DNA of 64,000 nt from Chrysoperla carnea (lineage: Eukaryota; Arthropoda; Insecta; Neuroptera; Chrysopidae), in NCBI RefSeq assembly GCF_905475395.1, contig NC_058338.1:37640935-37704934 (forward strand), in the 5' to 3' direction. The notes beneath the pieces are model-generated. The model was not told the DNA's origin, did no database searches, and was given only the letters and a program-made list of their open reading frames with translations. Below, piece after piece: positions 25,801 to 35,400 of the stretch. How positions within the stretch are numbered: the first letter of the stretch is position 1; each line of letters begins with the position of its first letter. Made by a program: the position numbers and the translations under genes.

Positions 25801-26636
25801 AACTTTTTCTAAAGGTAACCAAGAATATTCATTGAGGCAAGGTGGAGTTATGTTTGGTGTTATTTTAGTCGTAATGCTACCCATTTTGTTAGCATTAGTA
25901 ACCGTTGGTTATTGCATTGTAAAAAGACAGCGTCAAGAGCGAGAACGAGAAGAAAGATTAGCAACACAGTAAGTATGAAAAATAACATGGATTTTGAGTT
26001 TCTAGATATTATATCTATTTATATGAGTTTGAAGGTATTATATCTATTGTACAAATGTAAACCCTTGCTCATCAATAGCAACGGTATTAATTAATAGATT
26101 GGGGGCTAGGATCTCTTAGCATCATGACCATACGTACCAAATTTCATTACTGTGTGTCTGAGATACTCAAAAGTCTGGTTATTTTAAATATCTAAAGAAC
26201 CAGAAAAACGGTGCTAACATAAGAAATTGTTCAAAGCAAAAAGTGTAAGAAATGTCTTAGAAACCTAAAATTAATAAAAGAAAGAAAAGTTGAAAAGAAG
26301 GTGCCTCGCTCTAGGATCTAGGAAAGGAGTCGGCACAAAAAAAAGATGCGTATATTGTTATCCGATTGCTTTCTGCATTCGAATAGCATCATTTGTTTTA
26401 ATCATATAATTTTATACGTATACGTAAATACTACTTCTGTAAATATTAAAGGGAAAATGTTTGAAAAATTCAATATTACGATACAAAGGTGACGTTCTTA
26501 ATATATGTATTTAAAAAATAAATTTTGCAGGAGACGATGGCAAATGGCACGCATTCAACAGCAACATCAAGAAGGTGAAGATGAAAAATTAGCCTTGAAT
26601 CCCCCACGTGCTGAAATTGAAACAGAAGTTAACTGA
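13497..26636 (+). CDS. mesh: Mesh, smooth septate junction transmembrane protein
   Basis: Common exons are 13497-13827, 18191-18435, 18865-19230, 19313-19880, 19945-20138, 20367-20794, 21036-21643, 21703-21839, 22634-22766 and 22833-23309. All junctions are GT-AG and phases agree. Terminal choices are exon A (24140-24882; 1409 aa in total) or B (25815-25968 plus 26531-26636; 1248 aa). The order is signal peptide (1-25), NIDO (about 225-400), IPT/E-set-like (about 420-503), AMOP with WYFAPQW and CC pairs (about 622-780), vWD beginning at FGDPH (about 805-960), Sushi (about 1100-1158), then TM and cytoplasmic tail. This is the exact order of fly Mesh and vertebrate SUSD2-type proteins. Mesh acts with Ssk and Tsp2A to build smooth septate junctions that seal midgut and Malpighian tubule epithelia. 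The 4.4-kb first intron holds a foldback element and a tiny ORF. Confidence 0.94.
15363..15519 (+). other. Possible micro-gene: TATA box and 21-aa hydrophobic ORF
   Basis: Inside mesh intron 1. TATAAAAG lies at 15363-15370, ATG at 15454 and stop at 15517. The peptide is [20 protein letters not shown] then K, a lysine-flanked membrane segment. AATAAA overlaps the stop (15515-15520) and is followed by GT-rich GGTGTGG. The arrangement resembles a minimal transcription unit for a small membrane peptide, but in DNA this AT-rich each element can occur by chance. Confidence 0.2.
17096..17665. mobile_element. Foldback element with ~160-bp terminal inverted repeats
   Basis: The left arm (17096 to about 17255) and right arm (about 17505 to 17665) are reverse complements with scattered mismatches. 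Shared blocks include AGATCC, GTCGACCTTCACCCATCT (ATCGACC on the left), GAATGAAAGTTATTTTTTAT, ACAAATATCCCTG and GGTCCAGAC. The spacer is about 250 bp. It lies in mesh intron 1. No coding capacity and no clear target duplication, so it is a long-TIR MITE or foldback element. Confidence 0.75.
21978..22080 (-). repeat. Dispersed repeat, reverse copy, in mesh intron
   Basis: This is the reverse complement of the core seen at 8632-8827: CCCCGAATCAAAAAAGGG, TTATAAGTTTGAGCGCTATG, GTGTGTCTGTCTC and TGTGGCATCGTAGCGCCCAA. It lies in the 794-bp intron 21840-22633. Confidence 0.65.
24140..24882 (+). CDS. mesh: mesh terminal exon A: TM segment plus long PDZ-ending tail
   Basis: Acceptor TATTTAG; the split Arg codon matches the phase-1 donor at 23309. 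The exon encodes [13 protein letters not shown], a TM segment ([20 protein letters not shown]) and a roughly 205-aa Ser/Asp/Tyr-rich tail. The tail has two DYA(T/R)V sites and ends in SRVTSV, which fits a class I PDZ ligand (T-x-V). A poly(A) signal candidate AATAAA is at 25533, before exon B, so the exon can act as an internal terminal exon. Confidence 0.9.
25683..25753 (+). promoter_or_regulatory. 12-bp perfect RNA hairpin upstream of mesh exon B
   Basis: AATGTGGAATGG (25683-25694) pairs with CCATTCCACATT (25742-25753) across a 47-nt loop, 62 bp before the exon B acceptor. Whether it influences the A/B splice choice is speculation. Confidence 0.3.
25815..26636 (+). CDS. mesh: mesh terminal exons B1+B2: alternative TM and short tail
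   Basis: B1 (25815-25968) follows acceptor TTTTCTAAAG and restores CGT from the donor at 23309. It encodes [11 protein letters not shown], a TM segment ([20 protein letters not shown]) and [17 protein letters not shown]2 (26531-26636) adds [15 protein letters not shown] and ends in ETEVN. A poly(A) signal AATAAA is at 26724. B1 aligns with the start of exon A (EY.L...G plus TM plus basic stop), so the two look like diverged tandem duplicates used as alternatives. Skipping A is required to use B. Confidence 0.85.
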
Positions 26637-27865
26637 CATACATTCGTCGAATTTCTAGATATATGTTAAAATATTTGCATCGTATTTCTAATTTATTCTT
26701 GAGTATAGCAATTTTACTGTAGTAATAAAATTGTTTATTATTAGTTTTTTATGTACAAAATATATACAAATAAATTTAATTTAATTTTTAAATAAGGACT
26801 AAGTTCAATGTCCATGACCGTTTGATTAGCTGTTAGTGTCTGCCATCCAATGATAAAAAGAGTAAAGTCTGAAAGTATGGGAACGAAAAATCAGTCAGTG
26901 CTTGACCATCCTTTAATGGGATCTTTCTTCTAAGGTAAGTCAGATACAAAAAAATGTTTCAAACATAAGTTGTTCGTATCAAAAAAGCCATCTCAACTTC
27001 TCATAGGCAAATTAGATTCGACCCCGACCATTAAGGATAATTAAAAGGTCAACTTGCTTTCGTTATAGGTAAGAGATAGAAGACCACTAAAAAATTAAAC
27101 GGTTGTTCCTTATAAAGCATATTAGATTTTATTACGCGTAATTTGTCCAATTTTACTAGGCAATAAATAACCCAAAGTTGAATTAGACAAGGTATGCTCT
27201 TGCGCAGGTACCCAGTCACTGCCATATTGATTATTTGTTTACGTCCGAGCTGTCAAGTTAGTCAATGTTTTGTTTAAATAAAAAATTGAAAAAACCTGAG
27301 GCGGAAAAAATTCATTAATTATGAATTTATTGTAAGGAACGATTTTTTCATTGCTAAAATCAATAATTGTTCACACAAACGTATTCACGTTTTTTGCAAC
27401 ATTTGAATCAGGAAGCGGGAACAAGCTACGATGGCGTCGACTGAGTACGTGCGCAAACTGAACCAAACGTCTAAACTTCCTCCATCCTCCATCGAACATA
27501 CCTTGTCTAATTCTACTTTGAAATAATTCCTTCATATAATGACAAACACTAAAGATGACGTACTAACTAATATGGTCTGTATCCAAAAGTAAGTTAGTTA
27601 TTATCTATCCATGGATACGTCTAACTATTTATTTTCAGTAAGAAATAGACAGATCAATAACCAAAATTTCGGCCATACACAGATAACAAAATTTAACGCG
27701 TTTTAATGAAAAATCTTTTTAGATAATTAACAAAATAACATTATAATTTAATCCAATTTAAAAAAGAAATACCTAATGTATGCTTTCCATCGCTTACGTG
27801 CGACACATGTATACTTCTATAAATCATGTAATTTCCTTAAAATTGAGCTACTTAAAATATTCCAG
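26637..27865. other. mesh 3' UTR and intergenic DNA with a MITE
   Basis: The 3' UTR of mesh isoform B runs to about 26750. The rest holds a TIR element (27173-27520) and no supported exon. The signal-peptide exon of the downstream protease should lie here or be very small; I could not find it. Confidence 0.5.
27173..27520. mobile_element. Non-autonomous TIR transposon (hAT-like)
   Basis: There are 24-bp terminal inverted repeats with a single mismatch (CAAAGT(T/A)GAATTAGACAA...). The arms are at 27173-27196 and 27497-27520. The flanking 8-mers AAATAACC and AAATAATT share 6 of 8 positions, which could be a decayed hAT target duplication. The interior, 300 bp, is non-coding and less AT-rich than its surroundings. 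Confidence 0.65.
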
Positions 27866-28919
27866 ACAGCGCCTTTCAGTCGATCTTCACAAAATTGTAT
27901 TGTCAATGGCATACAATGTTCAAATGAACCATGGGTAGTGGAAATAATTGTTTTACATCGTCAAAAATGGAAACATTTGTGCGGAGGTACTTTGATACAC
28001 CCTAATTGGGTAGTCACTGCAGCACATAGTTTTTTTCATCCTGGTAAAGAAAATCAACCATTTGCACCCAAAAACGTAATTGTTTTAATGGATTATTTTA
28101 AGCAATATTCTACCGGGTTACCCACCGGCAACCTGCACTGCGTTCAGAAGCATTTTTTAAATGTGATCCTGCTAAAAATTTTGATGCGAAAATTATTTAT
28201 GCTCAATGGCGTATTTTGCCGGGTTTAATATATTTTGTTTCAACATTATATTATAACATATAAAAATTGTTAGTTAAATTTTAGCTTATTAAAAATATTT
28301 AATGTTTTAGGCTTATAAAGTTTGCATAGGTTCACCTAAACTGTGTAGCGGTATTCAGTACAATATATCTGCCATTCATCACCCGTCGTTCGAAATCACG
28401 TGGGATAGGAAACTTGTGTTAAATGATTTAGCATTGATAAAACTACCTTTAAGTATACCAGACCATTTGGCTTCACCAATTCCCTTGGCAACAAATTCAA
28501 AAGAATGTTATGTGAATCGCACAGGCTATATTTTTGGATGGGGAGCAACTACAAAAAATGAACGAGATATAAATGACTTTAGTCCATACTTGCAGAAAGG
28601 TTCCGTTACGATTGCTGATAATAGCCAGTGCAGCGATATAACCGCACGATTAGACGATGGGAAAATTTGTATTGATTGTGACCAATCACCATCTGTGGCA
28701 TGTAATGGAGACAGTGGAGGCCCATTAGTAGTGAAACAAGAAAACGGTCGTTTTGTTTTAATTGGTATTAGCAGTTACGGCGACCGTAACTATGAAAATT
28801 GGGATATTTATACACGAATTACAGCACATTTGGAATGGATACATCACATTATAAAATTTCATGACGTAGAACTCTTTATGAATGATCAGAAAAATTTAAT
28901 TGACACGTCATTAGATTAA
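27866..28919 (+). CDS. Chymotrypsin-fold (S1A) serine protease, first exon missing
   Basis: The exons are 27866-28075 (acceptor ATTCCAG, donor AAC|GTAATT, phase 0) and 28311-28919. The 272 residues include IVNG at the start of the protease domain, VVTAAHS (His), NDLALIKL (Asp) and CNGDSGGP (Ser), so the triad is complete. Residue 189 by chymotrypsin numbering is Val (SVACNGDSGG). This is not the Asp of trypsins and suggests a hydrophobic or elastase-like pocket. The residue before IVNG is Cys (SQNCIVNG), not Arg or Lys, so a usual tryptic activation site is missing. The C-terminus extends about 20 residues beyond the usual end. The open frame continuing after 28075 is read as intron because exon 2 itself supplies the expected strand (YKVCIGS..YNISAIHHP). 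The N-terminal signal exon was not located, and an alternative acceptor at 27880 (TTTCAG) is possible. Confidence 0.85.
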
Positions 28920-29720
28920 AATCCTCAATGTGTCTTGAACCCGCTTATTCCAAGAATGTTACAAAAAGAACATTTAATATTTCCTTTTCAAGAAATCTAT
29001 ATGTTTTTCTTAGCCTTTAAACGAATTATCAAATGTTTCAACAATAGGCTCTATATAATTAACTACATCTGATTTACCTTCTTGGTAAAGAGGTATTTCC
29101 TGCACGTCTTCCAGTTTCCAGTAACTACAAGGCAGCGTTATCACTAACAAAATTTTGGCCTAAGATAAAACTTTTGTACATTAGTCAAGGCTAATTTTCC
29201 ACGACTATTAGTAAATTACTTGAATGTAATATGATAAATAACTTGCATATACGTACATACTGAGTTATAATAATTCTTTGATAAACAAACAATATATGTA
29301 CATCATTACTTAACACATGTCCTATTGTAAAGTATTTGTTGAAGTACACTTGAAATAATCAAATACAAGTCTACCAATAGAATCTCTTACATTCAACAAT
29401 AAATTCATTCAGTTAAAATTATTAGCTGCTCTACTACAAAGATGTTTAATTAAATATACAATAAATTATTAAAATTAATTGTATCAATGCCTTAAAATAT
29501 AAAATTAAAATAAAATACAATATTATTCTTAAAATGTATCATGTTTTAAGTACCACATATTACATTCTATGTTGTAAATTTGTTATATGATTATTATTAA
29601 TATGATGTTATTATAACATACATAAATAATATTGTGTGAATATGAGTAAATGTGTTTGTCCTTATATATAACATAAAATTACTAGTAATTAATTCAAAAT
29701 TTTAATTAAACGATTTAGAA
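28920..29720. other. Intergenic DNA, nothing recognised
   Basis: AT-rich spacer between the protease stop and the first putative LARGE exon. Short ATA-rich stretches only; no repeat with clear borders. Confidence 0.6.
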
Positions 29721-29728
29721 GATATTAT

Positions 29729-29837
29729 GGAAGTGCAGTGGTTAGATATGGGTTGATTTACATATGTGCTCTACTTACATTTTATATGGTTTTTTCATTT
29801 TTAATTAATAAAAATGTGTTTCCGAATGGTAATAACG
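29729..29837 (+). CDS. LARGE: Putative signal-anchor exon of LARGE
   Basis: Read in the frame that ends with phase 1 at AACG|GTATGT, this stretch encodes RRYYGSAVVRYG, a strongly hydrophobic segment (LIYICALLTFYMVFSFLI) and NKNVFPNGNNG. That is the expected basic-TM layout of a type II Golgi enzyme. The phase matches the next exon (acceptor at 32444, restoring GGT). No in-frame ATG precedes the hydrophobic segment after an upstream stop, so a still earlier exon, perhaps joined at ATTTAG near 29728, would supply Met. The left boundary is uncertain. Confidence 0.5.
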
Positions 29838-30200
29838 GTATGTATGTGTTTGTACTTTTTTTTAAATCCCTTTTTTTGTGAAATAATTATTTTAATAATT
29901 AGAATCGTATTTAAATCGTAATTAGTAATTATAGTCCGGAGACTAATTGCTTTTACATTGTAAAGTATGAATAAAAACGAATTTAATTGATATGTCATCG
30001 GTTTATTGAAAGAATCGTTAGTTTCTAAAAAATCTAGTCGATAAACTGTGAACGCACAATAAAGATTTACTTCTAACGTGAATCTAACGTTTTCGTTAGA
30101 TTATAAATCTTTTATCAATCAAATTGTAATTGAGCGCACGCTAAGTGAGCCAAGTGTGATACCAATAATTACGTTGATAAACAACAGTTTATGATAGACT

Positions 30201-30329
30201 TACGAAATGTGCGTTTGGTTTCTCCTCCGCCCAAATTCCATTCTTTAATTTATGACTAATATATATTTTTAGTCTTAAATTAAAGAATGGAATTTGGGCG
30301 GAGGAGAAACCAAACGCACATTTCGTAAC
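30201..30329. repeat. 129-bp palindrome, ~52-bp perfect arms
   Basis: The left arm (TTACGAAATGTGCGTTTGGT onward) and the right arm ending at 30329 are exact reverse complements for about 52 bp. With one mismatch they extend to about 60 bp around a small AT loop. The arms include a GC-rich block (CTCCTCCGCCC). It may be a very young foldback element or a recent inverted duplication. Confidence 0.9.
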
Positions 30330-30604
30330 ATACCAAACCGATGACGACACTTTTTATACCAATTCACTCCATGTGATATTTTTTTCAGTGGCGTGCGTAA
30401 AGTCTCCCTAAAAATTTTAGTAAACAAACCAAATTAGTTATTTATAGTAAAAAAGCTTATCAAATGGCATTAAATCATCGTATAAAAATATAAGTTGCGT
30501 ACCAGACTATGAGAGTTTTTTTCTACATATTGCCAGTTGATAAGAGTACCTATCTATATTTTATTTTTTTACTTTTGAATAAAATGTAATAATAGATAGA
30601 GTAT

Positions 30605-30695
30605 TATCAAACCAAAGTGGCACTGCGAAAGAGGTATATATGTATGTGCACTCATATCTACACTCTCCCTTGCTCGGTGCCACTTTGGTTTGATA
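30605..30695. repeat. Perfect 19-bp inverted repeat with 53-nt loop
   Basis: TATCAAACCAAAGTGGCAC (30605-30623) pairs exactly with 30677-30695. Confidence 0.9.
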
Positions 30696-32443
30696 GAATT
30701 ATATTAGGCAATATACTAGCTAATTAAAAATACTATCGTTAAAAATATAAAACAATGACCTTGAAGATACAGAATGCAGCAGTAGATTCATAATGTAATA
30801 GACATCGTCCAAAGTCAAATTCGTGTAGGTATTATACAATTTCCAAAAACTGAAACAGAAGTTCAAACCTATAGCTCATATTATATTATTGTATAAAGGC
30901 CTGCAGAGATGCTCTTACTAGGTTCAAAAACTGAGTCTACACGCTATTAAAAAAAAACTAAGTAAAATTTATATCGATTTAAAGGCATTTTGACATTTTG
31001 TGGAACTGTAGAAGTAATTTCAAACTAGACAAAAGTTTTAAATTTTGAGGAAAATTAAATTTAGTATTTGAGAGATTTTTTTTTGATATTTAGAGATTCG
31101 AAATACTGATTCCGAACCTGTAAGGATGGGGAAGTGTCTGTTGCGTATTGTACTGGAAAAATATTATTTTATCTTATTACGGCTTTGCTATTACTCTCTT
31201 TTTAATGACGACAAGACAGACGGTTTGATATACTCGTTCTAGAATCAACAAATTTCCTTTGACAAATTTTTTTATAGTTCGGGAACAATTACTCGAATAA
31301 GTAGAGAGTAGACGTAAAAGTATATATTCTTGAATTACTTGTAAAAGTTATAATACAATATTATTTTAATTCCATAATTTTAATATAGACAACAACGAGG
31401 CCACATTTTATTTTTTATCTATAACTACTTTGTTATGAAATTCGTAAAATGTACGGTAAATAAATTTCAATAAAAACACAAATAGTTTGTTGTTTATTTC
31501 GATATAAATTACAAACATTTTTTTTTTTTTTTATTATACATATCGCAGTGGGTAAAAAAAGGAAATATTTGATTAAAATCGATAGGATTTGACTGCATTG
31601 AAAAAATTGATTTAATATTGGCAAATAATATTTTAATTAAATGTATTTTATTACTATTGTACAACCATGTTAAGAGGCGTTATACAAAAGTAACTTGTAT
31701 AGTAATAATTCGAAAGAATATATTTCTTCAAAAATCACAAAATTCTTCAAAAATCACTTCCACTTGAGCATATAAATCTGCAAAAGCGGCCTCTGAACCA
31801 TTCATCATTTTTACGTTAGACTGGAGCTTCGAAAGAGGCCATTCAATCATCAATTTTCTTTAACAATGTAAGGTTCTATAGTTTACGCTAAATTAACACC
31901 TAAGAGACATATCGGAATTTAACCCGTTTTCGGAATATCGATCGCACTTTGCAATGTGTAAAAACACTTTGGTTAGAAAATAAATCTCGAGTTGAAAATA
32001 TAGCTAAAGAGTCTGTCCTCTATCATAACTTTTTTTGGGTGGTTGGCTGTTGTACCCCAGGATAAAAGATCTTTAGCGTATAAGGCAGTGGTAATTGATT
32101 GATAATTAGAGGAAAAACAATGTGGCAATGTTCAAAAAAACCGTAAAATCTAATCTTAATATGACAATTTTTAAAAGTTCTTTTGTGTATAAGGCGGTTA
32201 CAATTGATTGTTAATTAGGGGAAAAAATAGTGGGACACGTTATTAAAAAAAATCGTAAACCAAAAATACTTATAATAATAATTTCCGTTTTTTCAACGGG
32301 ATAATAAGGATAAAAATAGTAGTTTTTGAGAAAAAATATTTAAAAAAAAAATCGCATTGCAGGAAGTTGTTAAAAAACCATTGGAAACCAATTTTCAGTA
32401 GTACCATGAAAAGACATAAAATATTACAAATTTCTTCTTACAG

Positions 32444-35400
32444 GTGAACGTAATTTAGAACATAAAAATTATAAAGAACATTGTGAAATAATTCACGTTG
32501 GATTAGTTTGTGCTGGATACAATTCCAGTCGAATAATAGTGACTTTATTCAAATCAATATTATTTCATCGCCGAAACCCAATACATTTTCATTTGATGGT
32601 TGATAGGAAAGCAGATAAAATATTAAAACATTTATTTAATTCTTGGATGTTGCCCGAAGGTAATTATTTTTTATGAAAATAGTCAATGTGATAGTAGTTT
32701 TATTAAAACCCAAAAAATTTTGTAAAGAGTAATAAACGCAAAATTAAGACTATAATTTTTCAAAATTAAGACTCACATCTTTGTCACTAGTCTTGGTCTT
32801 GCACACTTTTAAGGCCAACACTAATGTGTAAAAGTACGCCCAAAAGAAGACTAACTATGCAAGACGAAAATAACTTCTTATTAACTTATACAGGGTTTTT
32901 CAGCATAGCTAGTCTAGCCTAAGGTGTTTTTTTAGGAGGAGTCATATGATAACATAAAACTTTATTTTTAATAATAATATATTTACATTGAAATGTAAAG
33001 CCAACAAGGATGCTCAATTAACTAGTAAAAGTTTCTTAAATATTATTAATTTTTCAAACTCATTTCTTTCAGTAAAAGTTACATTTTACCAGGCTGAGAA
33101 TTATGTTAAGCTAGTTGAATGGATCCCAAATAAACACTATTCAGGTGTATTTGGTTTATTAAAACTTCTATTCCCACAAATATTGTCGAAAAATCTTTCG
33201 AAAATTATTACATTGGATACAGATGTTACTATATTAACAGATATTGCACAATTGTGGAAACAATTTGATAATTTTACAGAAGAACAGGTAAGAAACCATT
33301 ATAATAGCTGTTGCATTCAAATCTCCTATTTCATAAACTTTCCATCTCACTAGTTTCAAAAATTAAAATTTTGTATAAAAAGGATTAAAACTAAAAATTG
33401 TTAAACTCAGGAGACGTTGTAAGTAGATGTAATTATTTTTCTATACATTATTCAATTTAAACTTTTTGGTTTAAATCCTATTTAAAAAAAAATCAAAATC
33501 TTATTTTTTAAATTATTGAGTTTTGTATTAAGAAAAATCCGGTAAAACATCATTATGTTTTAAACTCTGTCTAGGCAATTGGATTAGTTGAAAATCAAAG
33601 CAATTGGTATTATGGTAAATTATGGAATAATTACAAACCATGGCCAGCAATTGGAAGAGGGTAAATTATATTTTCAAAAATGTCCAAATAAATTTTCTCA
33701 ATAAAATACGTGGTATATTTTAGTTTCAATACTGGTGTAATGCTATTGGATATAAATAAATTGAACAATCATAACTGGACAATGTTATGGCGTTTAACTG
33801 CAGCTCAATATTTAGGAACATACGGATCAACTGGATTAGCTGATCAAGATATTTTAAATGCGATAATTACAAACAATCCACAGTTTTTATTTCGTTTGCC
33901 ATGTTTTTGGAATGTTCAACTCGGGGATAATACTTTGAGTGGTAGTTGTTATCATGATATCATTGATATTAAAGTATGATGTATTCATTTATCGTTTCAA
34001 ATTTAACTGTAGCAAATCTTTTTGATTACAATAATTTCTAATTTAAATTTTTTATTAGAGTTATTTTGGCATACTTTATTTGGGAACGTGATTTCGGTTG
34101 CATTGGTTAAAATAGAATATACTGTTATTTGGATTTTTCTGAGGTGATCTGAAGGTTTCGAAGAATATGCTGAACAGACTTTGGTAAACTTTGGGTATCT
34201 ATTAAACGTCCCTTGTACGGAACGTTACTAAAGTCTCAGTAACAGAATCATTCAAATAACTATATATTAAATTTAGACAACCCAGGGGATTTTCTATTTA
34301 TATATATCTAGGTACTTAGTAACTGAAAACATGGATCAATTCATTCGAGGGCTTTTAATTAAAATTTCAGGTGAAAAAAGGCAGTGGGCAATGACACATT
34401 TCACTCAATATGGATTAATTTTAGCCATTATTGCAAACTTAGGATAATATTTGAGCATTTAATTTTATTAGGACCTCTGCTGTTTTACATAATTTGAAAT
34501 GCCAATATTTTACTTCTTTAAGTTCCAAAAAAGCTGCTACAAAATTTGAAATTATGATTATTAGAGACGATGAATTAGCATCATTCGTTCTTAATGATTT
34601 CATTTGGCTTAAAACAGATAATTCACTGGAATTCACCAAGAAAATTGGAAGTGGAGAACAAAGATGGTAATGTTTTACGTGTGTTGTATCAAACATTTTT
34701 AGAGTATAATGGGAATTTTTTGAGAGCACCAAAATTCTCATGTGATAATTCTACTAAAAATTACATGAATATAGAGGTTAGTAAAATAATATCCTAAAAT
34801 ACCCTCCTTAGTTTTCTCCTAGAGTTTTATATTCTTAAATTATTTTGTGCTGCTTATTTTTTGACTAAAGTTATCTGATATATATTACAAATCGTGAAAG
34901 TTTGGATGGATGGATGGATGTTTGTTACTCAATCCCGCCAGAACGCCTAAACAGATCTGGATGAAGTTTTTCACAGAGATAGATTATTGCCTGGGAATAG
35001 CACATAGGCTAATTTTTATCCCGAAAAAATGCCCGGTTCCTATGGCATACAGGAACCGTGTTTTTTAAAGGGTTTTGTAAAAGTTCGTGAAATAGATTTT
35101 TAACGCATTTTTCTCAAGGACGCTCGATTAATTTACACAGTAACGTTGAAAACTCTCAAAATCTCTTTTAATCACGGGTAACCCCGCGAGGCGCAGCTAG
35201 TTGATAATATTTTTAACCAGTAGGTAACATACAACAATGTTTAACTCATTCTTTTAATTTTGCAATATTTTTTTAGCCTGATTCATTTGATGATGAATGC
35301 GACATATTAAAAGAAGCACAGAAAAAAGTATGGCGAACTCACCTGTTTATTGTGGATTTCGATTACGAACCATCTCTAAATGGAAATGACGTCACATTAG

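Larger units (their letters stand above)
29838..32443 (+). other. LARGE intron 1 with hairpins and a diverged tandem repeat
   Basis: A 2.6-kb intron if the signal-anchor exon is right. It contains the palindromes 30201-30329 and 30605-30695 and a diverged direct duplication at about 32070-32265 ('GTATAAGGC(A/G)GT..AATTGATTG.TAATTAG.GGAAAAA' twice). No coding exon is seen. Confidence 0.6.

Noticed and set aside
25691-25814. Open frame upstream of mesh exon B as part of the coding exon
   Set aside because: It precedes a good acceptor (TTTTCTAAAG) and does not align with exon A; it holds a hairpin and reads as intron.
28076-28230. Possible frameshift or insertion in the serine protease, because the frame continues after 28075 and a second frame looks protein-like
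   Set aside because: Ending exon 1 at AAC|GTAATT joins exactly to the expected next strand in exon 2, so no insertion or frameshift is needed.
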